From Tanypteryx hageni (Eukaryota > Arthropoda > Insecta > Odonata > Petaluridae), in the NCBI GenBank assembly GCA_028673005.1, contig CM054116.1, forward strand, positions 66,477,211 to 66,541,210: a DNA stretch of 64,000 nt, given 5' to 3'. Shown here in pieces: positions 22,076-34,635 of the stretch. The notes below the pieces were generated by a model that had not been told where the DNA came from, did not search any database, and worked only from the letters and a program-made list of their open reading frames with translations. Positions within the stretch are counted from its first letter, which is position 1. Each line of letters starts with the position of its first letter. The position numbers and the translations under genes were made by a program.

Positions 22076-24358
22076 AAGTAATATTTTCTCCGATTTTATT
22101 TATAACTCTTTTAAAATAGATTATAGGTCCGATGTCTGTTCACTGGTAAGATTTCGGGCAACCGTATGCCCTTTGCATGGCAACCTGACTACAGAATAAT
22201 ATTCCAATATATTTTGATTTAAGTCCCGGATCCTAAGTTTCGCGGCTGCCTCATCGATCTGAAGCAACTTTGTCGAAGCCGCCAGCTATGAACAAGTTTA
22301 GCAAAAACTGAGTAAGTTTCTTTAAATTGGTTAAAAGATGAAGTTCTATCGTTAAAAATCAAAATAAGCTAAGAGCCTGGAGAAATATTTTCATTAAGAG
22401 TGATGTGTATATATTTCTGAAAAGTTTAGTTTTATTTCTAAGGAAAAACAAGTATACTAAAAGTATTCCAAATCAATGTGGGAAGCATTGTTTTTCCAGC
22501 ATAATGCAACAGAGAAAGACAAGGAAATATGATATGCACCGTAAATATATTTCCCTTGCTAAATTACCAAATATTAGTGAATTCCATTAATACACTAATA
22601 AATTGAAACTGCAAAAATATGAGTTAACTATCCAATCACAGATTTGACATCAAGGACTATAAATGCGCTTGTTTACCTCTCGCCGATGAAAACACATTAC
22701 CCTAACCATTGTATAGTACTTAAGCCCAGTGATGCTGTGGTCCATCTGATCTTCTAATTCAGCCACATACAGTGAGGGTCTTCAAACATGCGCTCAATGG
22801 ACCTTGTGGAAATTAACCTCAGCAGTTAAACTGTGACCTTGGTCTGCAAAAAAATAAAGGCCACGAAAAAGTTCCGAGGAAGAAATATGGGAGAACGGAT
22901 GAAGATAGAAAAACAAAAACGTAGCGGACTGAAATTGAAGAAAAGAGAATAAGTTCCAACGGCAGTAAAAATCCACAAATGGGTCTCGGAAATTACCTTT
23001 GCGTGTCCGGTGCCGATGGAGAGATCGGCTTTAGGGAACGCAAGCGAACCCAGGGCAAACAAGGACATCTATTCTTCTGCTCATTTCCTCCGCTACCCAC
23101 TACCTGCCTTTCCCTCTTCCTCCAACGCTTTTCCTCCAACACTCCCTCTCTTACCCAATCCGAATGCAAACTAAAATGGTAACAACGTGGCTTGAAATTA
23201 CGGGATGGGGAGCTATTGGTGACTGTAAATTGAGTGAACCAGCGAAATCGGGAGAAATAAAGTTCGGCGAGAAAAGAGGAGAGAGAGAAAGAGAAAGAGA
23301 GACAACGAATGAGAACTTAGGTTAAAAATAGGTACGAGGACACGAAAATGAGAAATTAAAGACGTAAGAGAAAACAAGAAAGAAAAAAGAAAACAAAGAA
23401 TTGTTCCGATGAGGCGTCTCCTCTTAGGTGGTAAACGCGAAAAAAACAATATTCTTGAAAGGATTCGTCCGCATGACCTCTGATCTTTAAGATGACGCGC
23501 GTTTCTACCACTACAATGGAATTGGAATGGATTGCGGGGAAAACGGTGTGGAAGCAGGTGAAAGGGAGAGTCCGAACGAAGATTACAAAAGGATGTACAC
23601 CTCGAAGCTTACATATAAACCGATAAGGCCAAAAATAATAAGATTAAAGGAAGAAATTTCAACCTTTGCCATAAATGTCATTAATACTTCACGTTTTTCG
23701 GACATAGAATAGATTTTTTGGTAAAAAAACAAAACATTCCGCATCTCTGGGAAGAATTAAAAGTGTGAGCGGGATTCTAAGTTCGGCAATCGACTCCACA
23801 CTTGTAAATCGAAAAGAAAAAAATTGTGGCTTCGATAGGGATTGACCACTCGGCCTCTCTCTCTCTCCCCCTCCCTCCCTCTCTCTCTCTCACACACACC
23901 AGTTGTAAAATAATTGTAAAAATAAAATCGGATGGGAGTGGACCGAATCAAAATGTTTTCTCGGCTAGAATGGTTCCTTTCACGCGAACCAGATACGCTT
24001 CCGAAATGGCGATCATTATTTCATTCGATCGGACTGCCAAACATTTTCCACAACTACACTCAAAAAACGTTTCTTTGTTTGCGTGGTTAAAAACGGCAAA
24101 TCGGAGTTATAAAAAAGGTATACATAAGAATACCTTTTTGGGCGTGAAATTATCGAATGACCTCGCTCCGAGCGTTACGACAAATGAACACGAATGCTTA
24201 AAAGTGTCGTCAATTAGAGTTAAGGGACGCAGAAAAACATACGGGAATAATACACCGATTTAAATAAAAAGAGGGATTTCGAGTTCTTTTCAATGGCTTA
24301 ATATACATCTTGCTACGCTTAAAACACGCCACGATGTGCATTTTGATAGGTACGCATA
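22076..24358. other. No recognisable gene; microsatellites
   Basis: A GA-rich stretch lies at about 23265-23310 and a CT/CA microsatellite at about 23855-23899. The 145-codon + open frame 23826-24263 starts inside the microsatellite, shows no domain, and is probably chance. Confidence 0.45.
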
Positions 24359-24366
24359 ATTGCCCT

Positions 24367-26117
24367 TAGAGTTTTGGAATTCCAGTTCCCGGGAATTTAC
24401 ACGATATTTCTTATTCTCGATTCCCGGGAAAATGTTTAATAATTCCCGGAAATTGTTCGTTTGAATTTTGTGCCGAGTCAGCCTTATCCAGAATTGCCTT
24501 CATAGCTGGTTAAAAAAAAATTTCTCCGAATTTCAGCTCCAAGTGTTAAGCTATCAAAATTATTTTTGATATTTTTTTATTTTATGCATGTTGTACGTTT
24601 CTCACTATTAATTCAATTTTAATGGAATGCTAATACAACGTGAAAATGGCTTCTTCTCGCGCCGGTGAATGTCGTTAGTAAAACAAGGTCCAAAAGTAAT
24701 GGATGTTGCATGCATAATGCATATACCTGAAACTAGGCACTGAAGTGAACTATCTTCTCCTATTCTTCTTCCCTCCCTCTTCCCCTAATCGACCAAATTA
24801 GCTACTCTGACCAAGTGAATTATATATAAGCTAGGGAGATGCCCGATGAAATTCAGAGGGAAAGTTTTTTATGAAATTTCGTGAATAGATGCGACGCGAA
24901 ACTATTATCCATGACAATGGTACGCAATTACTCGATACAGGCAACAATACAAACTCACTAAGAATACGTCAAATTCTCGCGTTAAAACTGATCTGTTGAT
25001 CGATTAAAAATGAATGGCAGGATAACAAACTTTCGTTCTTTTACGCGATCGTTGTTTCAAGTCTCGAACCCCAACGTTGATTCTAAGTGATTTCAATATG
25101 CGAATTATTAATGTTCTACATTCAAATCTATTCCTCCTCGCAAATAACGCAACAAATGTTGTTACATTGGATGCTATGAAAATCATTTCCCTCTCCTTCC
25201 TTCTCTATCTCTTTCTCTCACTCTCGTATTCAAAGCACTCAAGACACGCTTTCACCTATAGGAATAAAATGACAATAGAATTTTGAGGTTTAACAATGTA
25301 ATGGGTTGGAAAGGCAATACACAGTTATAATGGCAAGATTTCTCCAAAATATGTGAATTAAACGTCTAACATGAGGAATTTTGAACTGTAGGCGGAAAAA
25401 GATTAACAGAATAAGAATTAATGTAAAATTTTCTTTAAAATGGTTTAAATTAAAGATCGTAGGTTAATTCCTTCTAATTTATATCTAAAAAAGAATAAAA
25501 GCCTGCACGTCGAAAATTCGATGTGTACGTGTTATTTTATGGGAACTGGAAATGTCTTCCTTGGAGTTGAACCCAAGACTTTCTTCGAGTTTGTTTTCGT
25601 CATCACCTTAAAATATGTAAATCGAGCATTCCTGTCAAATTTCAAAAATGTTTCTCCATCCTTTTTTGAGTTATTCGCATTTTTATGTGTGACAGAGGGA
25701 GCAACAAAGGGACAGAAGAAGGCTCTTATAGATTTTAGATTTTTTGTTAAAACTCTTTCATACATTTTCTACCCTAAATTTTAATTTTGAGGGAATTGAA
25801 ATATAGGATACATTAGTAGTTGATCTGTTGTTATCTCCACCTCGTCAACATCGAGGAAAGATCGATTGCGCAAGTAAAAGTGCGTCGGAATATTGAATCT
25901 GCTAACAATTTGTCGCAAATAATGTCATTTGGATTTGTTAAAGACATATATTTACGCTCTATCAATAATAACTATCATGTTTAAATGAAAATTGGTGTAT
26001 TAAATATAAAAAAATGCAAAAACATTCTTATTCCCGGTTTCCCGGGATTCGTGGGATATTGGAAAATCTAATTCCCGCTTCCCGGGAAAAAAATATCGCC
26101 GGGAACCCAAAACTCTA
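24367..26117. mobile_element. Non-autonomous hAT element with perfect 8-bp target duplication
   Basis: A 1,751-bp element. Its ends are inverted: TAGAGTTTTGG at 24367 and its complement ending at 26117. The termini fit the hAT pattern YARNG. The identical octamer ATTGCCCT lies immediately outside both ends (24359-24366 and 26118-26125), the 8-bp target duplication expected for hAT insertion. Subterminal regions on both sides carry several TTCCCGGGAA words, likely transposase-binding repeats as in other hAT ends. No transposase motif was found inside, so it is non-autonomous. The interior (about 25005-25500) is related to sequences at 13.1 and 53.8-54.0 kb. Confidence 0.88.
25285..25500 (+). 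repeat. Dispersed repeat, member B
   Basis: About 215 bp similar to 53798-54016, including matched AAAATATGTGA, TAGGCGG and AGATCGTA words in the same order. It lies inside the hAT element, so it is either part of that family or an older insertion carried within it. Confidence 0.6.
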
Positions 26118-26125
26118 ATTGCCCT

Positions 26126-27590
26126 AAATGGTACACTGTAGTAACGAAGGTGATATCGAGCATAAATGTTGGAGAGAAGAAAATGAAATAGACATAAAAA
26201 TTTAAGATTTCACTAGGCAATGAAATATCAAAACTACAAAAACTTTCGTAACTTGACTCCCTGCATCAAGTATGCAATATTTTCCCACCATTTCCGTTGT
26301 TTACAAAATAACATACCATATCAGAGAATTTATATCGACAAAAATTCCAAAAACGAGGGCACGAATAACGGGCAGGAAATGGCAATACGTACGGCCCTAT
26401 TTAAATAGGTAAATCAGTGAAGTCAGGAACTTAGACTTCACACACAACACAATCCCGGAATGTAGACAACACGCATATCTTCACGTTATGTGGTCAGTCT
26501 ACATTTACGGCGCTACCAAACGATTGCCATATACCGAACAATATCACGCATATCTTCAGTTCGCAACTTGCTTTTAAAACAATGAATTGATTAATTTCGT
26601 GTATTTATCTAACATATACTTAAATCAAATGTGCCCTAGTAAACATCGACGGAACCTAACTAATAGTTATATGTATTGCTTTAATTTCCATATTTTCTTT
26701 CATTTTGGCGAATAACACGTCCATTTTGTTTAATAAGCATATTCAAACTCGCTTCATGACGGTAAATGTCCCGCCATCATTAGTATGAAGATTTCCTGCG
26801 AGAATCATTACAACCAGGGACAATGACTCCTATGAAAACGCTATCAAAAACGAAAGGAAGAAAGAAAGAAAAAGCATTTCTGCGAACATTCTGGATTTTT
26901 CCAAAGCTCGGCAAGGAGAATAGTCGAGGAAGGGAATTTTTTGCGCGAAATTAAAACATAAAAACAACCACTCCTCTCTCTAGAATAACGGTCCATTTCC
27001 AACTATTTCTCACCATATTAACGCATCTGCGAGAATTAAAACTAAACAGAACCACGGCGTTACAGCGTGAAGAATAAAGAAGAGACTTAAGAGCGCAGCA
27101 TCAGAAAAAAATCTCGCCGCGTAAAAAAAAGCGTGAACGAGGCTAAAAAAACCGACGAGAATGAAACGACAAGACATGAGGACTCGGAAAAATGGCAAAA
27201 AATGACAATAGGAGAAGATCTGTTCCATTTTTTTAATAATAGCGGCGAAAAAAGATCTGCGAAAATATTTTTAACGAGGACCGTCCCTCGAAGTCTTTCG
27301 AAGTATGATGAGAAATGAGGTATTCCTGAGCCGGAAACAAAAGACTAACACCTTTAAAAGCCTCCTCCCTCTCTCCATCTCGTGAAAATAAAACACGATT
27401 CCTCGGCTTCCCCGTTTCGAATTTCCTACTTCCGCAATGTCTTCTCTCCCCGACCGTTATGCGGACGCTGTTACATAAAAATAATCCCCTTTCCATCTTA
27501 CGCGGACCAATCGTCGAGTGAGTAACGTCACGGAGTTCCGAGAGGCAGAACATTCATTTCCGGCTGTTCAAAGTTTCTTTTTTCCCGCGA
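26126..27590. other. No recognisable gene
   Basis: Unrecognised A+T-rich sequence. The word CGCATATCTTCA occurs twice (about 26470 and 26547), a minor direct repeat. Confidence 0.45.
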
Positions 27591-27599
27591 GAGTCGAGG

Positions 27600-28640
27600 A
27601 GGATGCGGAATAGAGTGCGAGAGAGAGAGAAAGAGAGAAAAAGAGAGAGAAAGAGAAGTAATGCTCGGGCGTGAGCGAGAGAGAGAAATGAGAAAAGAAT
27701 TTGAAAAAAGCTCATTCTCTCCAACGAGTACTTCGCGCGAACAATTCGAATAGCCCCGAGGGCTGAGTTGGAGGAGGAGATACGCTAGGTATGGGATTTT
27801 CTAAAGGAGGCGAGATGAAAAATTGAAGGACACCATAGTAGCTGGGGGGAGAGGGGGAAGGAGAGATGGGAAGGAAGAGGGAGAGATGGATCTAGAGTTA
27901 GAGATGAAGCTAGAGGGAGAGATGGAACTAAAGGGAGAGATGGAGCTACAGATGGAACTAGGGGGAGAGATGGAACTAGAGGGTGAGATGGAACTAGAGG
28001 GAGAGATGGAACTAGAGGGAGAGATGGAACTAGAGGGAGAGATGGAGCTCGAGTGAGAATAGAGTTAGAGGGAGATAGGGATAGATTGGGAGAAAAAGAG
28101 GCAGAGATTGAGTTAGGGGGAGAGATTGAGTTAGAGGGAGAGATGGTACTAGAGGGAAAAATGGAGTTAGAAGGAGAGATGGAGTTGGAGGGAGAGATGG
28201 TACTAGGGGGAGAAATGGAGTTAGAGGGAGAGAGATAAACGTCTTTATTAGGGCAAGATTGAGAGTCCACAGTCTCTTCTTCCATCTAAGTCAATGCCAA
28301 TTAGAAATATGAAAAAATTAAAAATAAATGCAAAATTACATAAAATAAAATGCTACATAAGGGCAATGCCAAGTTAGCATTAGAGGGGGAGGGATGGAGA
28401 AGTACAGGGGAAGGTGGAGAGGGTGGGAGGGATAGAGAGAAGGAAAGACGGAAAAGGACAGATGATTGAACGAGAAGAGATAGGAAGAATAATGTAAAAA
28501 TTATGAGCAAGTGGAGAAAATGGGAGAGAAATAAGGTAGCATATGCGAAACGATAAGACTATACGCCGGTAGCGAAGAGGGAGATGTAGACGGAAGGAAG
28601 AGATGAAAGGGTAAGAATGGTCGGAAAAAAATAAAATCCC
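27600..28640. repeat. Long purine-rich domain
   Basis: About 1 kb of G+A-rich + strand, starting with (GA)n at 27618-27656. It includes the 18-bp minisatellite and a further GGA-rich stretch at 28385-28600. All open frames in it are compositional. Confidence 0.8.
27877..28235 (+). repeat. 18-bp purine minisatellite
   Basis: Variants of the unit GAGGGAGAGATGGAACTA are repeated in tandem for about 360 bp. Because 18 is a multiple of three and the unit has few stops, both strands stay open: a Glu-Gly-Glu-Met-Glu-Leu repeat on + and a Ser/Pro/Asn/Leu repeat on minus (166 codons). I see no evidence that either is translated. Confidence 0.9.
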
Positions 28641-30577
28641 TTAGCGCCTAAAGAATGAAGGAAGGAGGAAGAGGATTACTCCTCCTTACTTCTTCTCCCA
28701 CGCCCACGTAGAAACTCCGTTCACGCCTTTTCTACCCGGAAAAACAGAGGAGTGGGAAGGAGGGGGAGGTGCAGGTGGTGGGCTGGGGGAGTAATCTTTA
28801 GCATCCTCCGGTGCCCTGGGCAGAAATTCGTCCTAGAAAAGACGAGGAGTCCCCAAGCCGCGTACTTTTGATGGAAAAAAGGGAGGATTGTTCGTTTTTG
28901 GATGTTGGCTTGGGAGGGGAGAAGGGGGAGGGAGGAAGAATGCGAACGGGAAGGTGGGAAAGGAAGAGATGGCAAGGGCATTTGAACTCGCTAATCTTAT
29001 CGCAGAAAGTGAAAGTATCAAGGGTTTCAAGAGAAAAAAAGGAGGGAGAGAGAGAGACATCTTAAAGGTGCTCGAAAGTAAAGGAAGGGGGAAATGAGAT
29101 TGGTGGGAGGAGACTTAAAAATCCCGCTTCTGTCGCTCTGAATAAAAAACCGAGAAATTAAAAAGGGAAATTCAGAAAATTCCAAAAACTTGGACGGAGT
29201 GACACCTTAAAAAATTCGCATTCTTAATGTTCCTTGAATGAATTTACCGGGAGATAAATATAGCTCGCTCAAATATATTTTTTTCGCAAAATTAACATGA
29301 TAAAACGTTCGTACTTCCCCTAAAACAGTAAAACGAAATGTATATCGACTCTCCCATTTTAAGTTTTAAGGCCAGATGGCGTGACATTCGGCGTGGAGCC
29401 CTAGAATGGCGTGACGAGATTATAATCCTTGGACGAGGATTTACTTCTCTCATACGACACCACCGCGGAGAAACAATTTTCAGCGTACGTACTAGACTAC
29501 GAACATGCAAGAGAACTAATGAGATATTCTAATTCTACGGTTAATATGTCCAGAATTTTTTTTAACAGGGGACCAGCACACTTTTGAGTGTACTGGACGA
29601 GAAACGCGTTTCTTTCACGCAAATATTCGCGTATCGATGCTAATCTTAATTAACTCAAAATACCGCACTGCATCACTCCGGACGCTTACTTTGAAGCAAT
29701 GATATTTCCAATGGAATTTATGAATGCACGTGCCCACGCATGAAACTAGAATATTAAATTGCCAATGGTTGTTGAGAATGCGAAGTTCAATAAAAAGGCA
29801 CGAAAAAATTCGAAAGAAAAATCCGATAGTCCGCGAGCAGTGATGATAACGCGCAAGACCTCTGTGATAGCAAGAACAGCTTTGACCGGTAATGACACTG
29901 ATGATGACGTGGAAATTGTTCGACCTCCAGCTTTCGTAAAAAAATGCCTTCCGTTCCTTTTTTTAAGTCTAACGTCGCCGTCGTCTTGCATATTTTAAGG
30001 CAGACAGAGAAATGGGAATTTGTTATTTTTTTTGGAGAACGACTTGAAAGTGGCGGACTTGTGACAGGGGTCTGGAGGGCAACGGCGAGGAGGTTAAAAG
30101 GTGCGCGAAGCGGCATAGGACCTCTCTAGAAAGATGGAAAAGGATGATTTGGAAGGTAAGAAAAGATAAGTATTACTGCTACATTCAATGGCATGTATGT
30201 AATCGGAAAACGCATTCAAATTCACAAAGAGGGGTTAATTTATTCCGAAAATAAGTTATTCGAAGAATGTTAATAAATAAAAACGTTCCGGTTGGAAATG
30301 TAGATTAACGTCGACGAAGAAATGGTAAGAATAATTTATCCAATGGAGACCATGGCCGCAATTTCTAAATATACGACGGCACCTTTAACAAGATCGATAC
30401 ATCTCTTACACGCTAGGACGGGCGTCATACGTAAAAAACGATAGAATAATTCCCAGGTAACAGTGACCCTTTAAATGACCGTAGTGTCGGAACATCCTAT
30501 CGGCTATGGGGATAGTAAATAAAAGGACCTTTGCAATTACGGCCACAAAGTAACTAAAAGGAAGATGAGGAGTCCGC
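28641..30577. other. No recognisable gene
   Basis: Purine tract at about 28900-29095, otherwise mixed. A 24-bp hairpin with a TTTG loop lies at about 29571-29594. Nothing else was recognised. Confidence 0.4.
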
Positions 30578-30612
30578 GGGGGGGGGGGGGGGAGGGAGCG
30601 GAGGGGGGGAGT
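30578..30612 (+). repeat. G15 run with further G blocks
   Basis: Fifteen G in a row (30578-30592), then GAGGGAGCGGAGGGGGGGAG. The strand could form a G-quadruplex. A similar G14 run lies at 46937-46950. Confidence 0.8.
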
Positions 30613-32834
30613 GTGAGGACATTACAAGACAAACACAATCGCCTCCAACATTTGCGCCGCCGCTCGGCGAGGTGAAAAAAGAAGTAGGTTACGTTTGCTC
30701 AGGATGAATACATGGGGAAAAGGACGAAGGAAGAAAGAGAGGGACAAAGGGAGGGAAAGAAGTTTTTACAGAGTTGCCGAAAGAACAAAAAAAGCACACG
30801 ACGAGGCCTCCGGCGCAGCCCCTTGGTCAGCGCCACCTACACTCTTCTCAAGTTGACCTTCCAGGATCCCTCCCTCTTTCTCTCTCTCCCTCCACGCTGG
30901 CGCAGGGCTAAGGTTCCTCAAATGTCACGTGGATTGCGGAAAAGAGCAGGAGGTTGGGAGAAACGTGACCTACTACGCTCCCCCATCCTTCCCCGTCCCT
31001 CTCCGTTCCACCTCCCCATTGGCGGGGCTATATAATAAGAGAGCTCGGCCCATTAAACCGGAGGCGTCTTAAATGCGAGATAATTTACTGCTCCTCCCCT
31101 CCAGCGATCTAACCTTTCGCCATCCAGTAATTACCATGGACGGTCTGGACACCTTGATAGGCGCCGGGGGAAACATAATCCGATAGGCGGGCGCACTCGC
31201 CCTGGCCCTCGTACTAAGTATGAAGCCGCAGATTGTAAGCTCCAACTTCTCTGTTTACTCCCAGACGCGTCCCATATCAAGGCGGCCACAGAAGTTTACC
31301 ATCAACCGTTGCCATGTGAATTTCTATCTTATCCTTCGCGCGGAAAAAATAATGACCTTCTTGAGGTCGAAAATGTCAATTAAAAATTACATATGCCTAA
31401 AAGATTTTGCTTGTGCCGTAGAGAAAAACGTTTCCCGTCAGCAATATTTGAAAGTGTCCAAGTTGCCTACAAGCAGAGCCGGGACAAGAGTTAGGCGAGC
31501 GAGTCATCCGCCTACGACGCAGTACGCTTAGGGGTGCAACAAATGAGTTTGAAATTTTAAGTGTTACGTTTTAAATAAGAATATGTATTTTATATATTTT
31601 GTTTTACTTCTACATTGTAAATAAAGTATGTACTGTATTGAGAGGTAAAACTATGTACTGTATATTTTCATTAGAAGGAGGCGTAATTTTCAAACCTTGC
31701 CTCGAGGAGTTTTATTAGCAAGTAACGGACTTATACAAAGAAAATAAATATTATCACGAGTACAAAAGAACGTATAATCCTAGAAACCGTTGATAATTGT
31801 CTTTTCCTACAGCGACAGAAGTTCCCGCGTACGTGATGCAAAAATATGTTTAAAATATCAGCAGTTCTTTCATACGAGGCCACGAAAAAAAACGATGAAT
31901 ACCTGAGGTCATGTAAAATGCGGGGACCTTTGACGTCGACATTTCGTCGACAGCACCAAAAAACATCCGTTGATATTGGTGAGAGAGGCGAAGTTCATTC
32001 AGTGTGGATTCGGAACACTAAAGCCGACGTGGGCGATTATCCTCGCGGCGCTTCGGAAAACGATTCTTTGGGGCAACAACAGGTGCTGCAGATAAAGAAA
32101 TCGAAATGTACCGGTTACGCACCAACCGCAGGTGCGTAAAAAATCGGAATATGCAACGCTTTTGTACGCTTTCGATACCGTTCCCCAGGTTCCGCGCAAG
32201 AGACCTCATCGGAATTTCAACCGACGATGCGAGATTTGCTCCCCTACGGCTACGTTATATATAAAATACCATTAATTATTCATGCCTGTTCGATTGCGGC
32301 GCCCTTTAACCTTATTTTCCCTTTATAATCACTTTAGGAAAGAGATGCGAGTCGGAACAGATAGGGAACGGTTCAAAATCCTTAGCATCGAATTTCGAAT
32401 TCCGAATAAAGGATAAATAGATTGAAATCGCATGTACAAAGAACGCATAAAAAGAGACAGTAATGAGACGAAAGGTGGTTTGAAGAATAGGGATACGAGA
32501 GAGAAAGCCACAAAAATCAATGACATGGTGATTAGTTTCGTATAGTTCCGCAACTGCGAAAATTCATAGAAAGAATTTCAGTAGGATAGAATACATAAGT
32601 AGAGAATGCTGCTGAGGCGTGACACAATGTCCTAGAAGGTTACAATATAATCTGAAAAAAGGCAAAGGCATGTTGTAGAATAAAAATTAAACAATTCCAA
32701 GAAGCAGGCACAAAGGAACATAAGAAAATGAATAAAGAATATCCATTCAAAAGAAAATTATCGAGCTTACTTTATGGTCGAAATCGAATACGCTAACACA
32801 TACACACACTGACATACGTGGGGATTAACTGGGG
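30613..32834. other. No recognised gene; promoter-like motif cluster and a possible hAT-like end
   Basis: At 31018-31035 an inverted CCAAT word, a GC box (GGCGGGGC) and TATATAA sit within 18 bp, followed by balanced sequence to about 31210. At 31474 the sequence CAGAGCCGGGACAAG followed by GC-rich DNA resembles a hAT-type end, but no partner was found. No open frame in the region has a domain. Confidence 0.3.
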
Positions 32835-32925
32835 GTAGATTGTAAGAACCGCGCTTAATCAGGACTGATGAGGACTGTTTTGTAGCTGAAATACGCACCT
32901 GGTTTTTCCAACCTTTTCATGGCTA
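32835..32925 (+). repeat. Short repeat with hammerhead-like core, copy 1
   Basis: Related to 44641-44745 in order and spacing: a GTAGATT..TAA..A stretch, then CTGATGA (32865-32871), then GAAATACGCAC (32888 on) and a TTTTTCCAA motif. CTGATGA and GAAA separated by a short stem-loop are the conserved core of hammerhead ribozymes. The stem between them is weak here. Confidence 0.45.
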
Positions 32926-33535
32926 CCAAAGGGACACAGCTTGTCAAAAATACTCGTAGTTACTAGAGAATAATGGCCATCTAAACATAGAATGCGAGAA
33001 TAACCGAGCCAAGGATCGCCTTAATAGTATCAGTGACGACAAGCGGAACGCCCACGCGTGGAAAGCTGAACTCATACTCAACAATATAGCATTACGTGAG
33101 GCACGGGATCAGAAAATGTAATGAGAAAGGCGCCGTCAATGACCAGACAGGAGGCAAAACTTCCGACTTTAAGGAAGAACTAGCGCCTTTAAACTTCACT
33201 TTCGCCGTTTCAGCCCATATAACCCTTCCCTTCTTTAGGTTGGATTCCCTGGAAAAGGGTATCAAGATTCATGCTGTGCATCAAAGCGTTCCGATGGAGT
33301 TCAATTTCCTGTCTTTCCTCTCTCTCTCTCCCTCCCCCTTCTCTTTCCGATTTCGGTTATACGAATGTCCTTATACGCAGCGCGATTAATAGGGCGAACA
33401 GAAGACTCGGATCATTATGCGCGCTGCCCACGTTTTCCGGCTGTAACATATCGCCGGGGTAAAACGGATCGGATCGGGAGATAAAAAAATAATCCCCTCC
33501 TAAACTTGCGACTTGTAATGAGGATCATCCTTTTA
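32926..33535. other. No recognisable gene
   Basis: Mixed sequence with a short CT run near 33318-33342. No motif, repeat pair or RNA fold was recognised. Confidence 0.45.
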
Positions 33536-33905
33536 AAGATGAGAGAGTTGAGGAGGAGGAAGGTTGAGAATCCGAGATCTCTTCCCGATGCGCAGGCTCG
33601 AGGAAAGGATCAAGCCAGTGAGGAGAAAAATACCCTCCCAAGGGAATGAGGAAGGAGAAGGCACGGCAGATATGAAGTGAAAGATTACGGGAAATAAATA
33701 AAATATAGATGAGTTCGGAGGAGGATTCCGCCGCGCATATAGCTGGGGACCACCTCGGGGCATCATGCGAAAAAAATGTGCAGGGAGAAGAACGTATAAT
33801 GAAAGCGAGGGGAGAGAGAGGAAAGGAATGGATGGAAAGAAATAAAAATGAAACGGCGAAACAGGGAGAAAAGGAGATGGAGAAAAGACAGATATATGGG
33901 AGTAC
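33536..33905. repeat. Purine-rich low-complexity tract
   Basis: G+A-biased + strand. The overlapping open frames (up to 124 codons on minus) are compositional. Confidence 0.65.
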
Positions 33906-34635
33906 ATTTTTGCTTACGAGGCTCCTCGCATGTTTTTACGATCACCCTATCGTGTAAGTCATGTATGCAAGAGAAAATATATGTATTAATATCATTCAAG
34001 ATGCGATTCAAGCAAAACTCGAATGCGAAAGATAGCCGAGTTGAAAGGGAAAGATAGTTATCAAGAATCTAAGAAGAGCACGGAGAATATGGAGAGCTCG
34101 GTTTAACATAAAATCACAGACTTGTCTGTATGTGAAAAAAATGATGAAATTAAAAGGTCCACAAATAAAAGACCATAGATTCAAATTCAAATTCCATAAA
34201 TTTTCGCCCGGCACTTCTGCGTCAAATAGCAAATAACTCTAATAAGTAGGGCATCTGATTATAAGAGTCGAATCAAACGCACAAAAATACATTATTATTA
34301 GAACCAATCTTCTAATTGTAAGTTGGACAATAACAAATCCAGACAAATGTACAGCGATAGACTTCGTATATGGGAGCTAAAGCAAACCTACGGTTATCGA
34401 TCCTCCGAAGAACTTACAATCCACACCCTGAAACACTCTTCGAATATAATTTCTTCGAGCTAAAGGAACGAGAAAAAAAGCATTCTCTGGAGATCAGCGA
34501 AATCCCCTGAGAACAGAGGAATAAATCTGCCGATTAAAAGCTCCGTCGCGAGCTAATATTAACCGTCTTGTCCGCGTATCTCCGCGCAATAAATCGAACC
34601 GGTAATCTCCCAATTTTCAGCGGTACGGACTGAAA
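33906..34635. other. No recognisable gene
   Basis: A+T-rich spacer between two purine tracts. No feature was recognised. Confidence 0.45.

Noticed and set aside
27785..28285. Repetitive Ser/Pro-rich protein of 166 residues
   Set aside because: Translation of an 18-bp minisatellite that is open on both strands. No evidence of a gene start, splice site or conserved flank.
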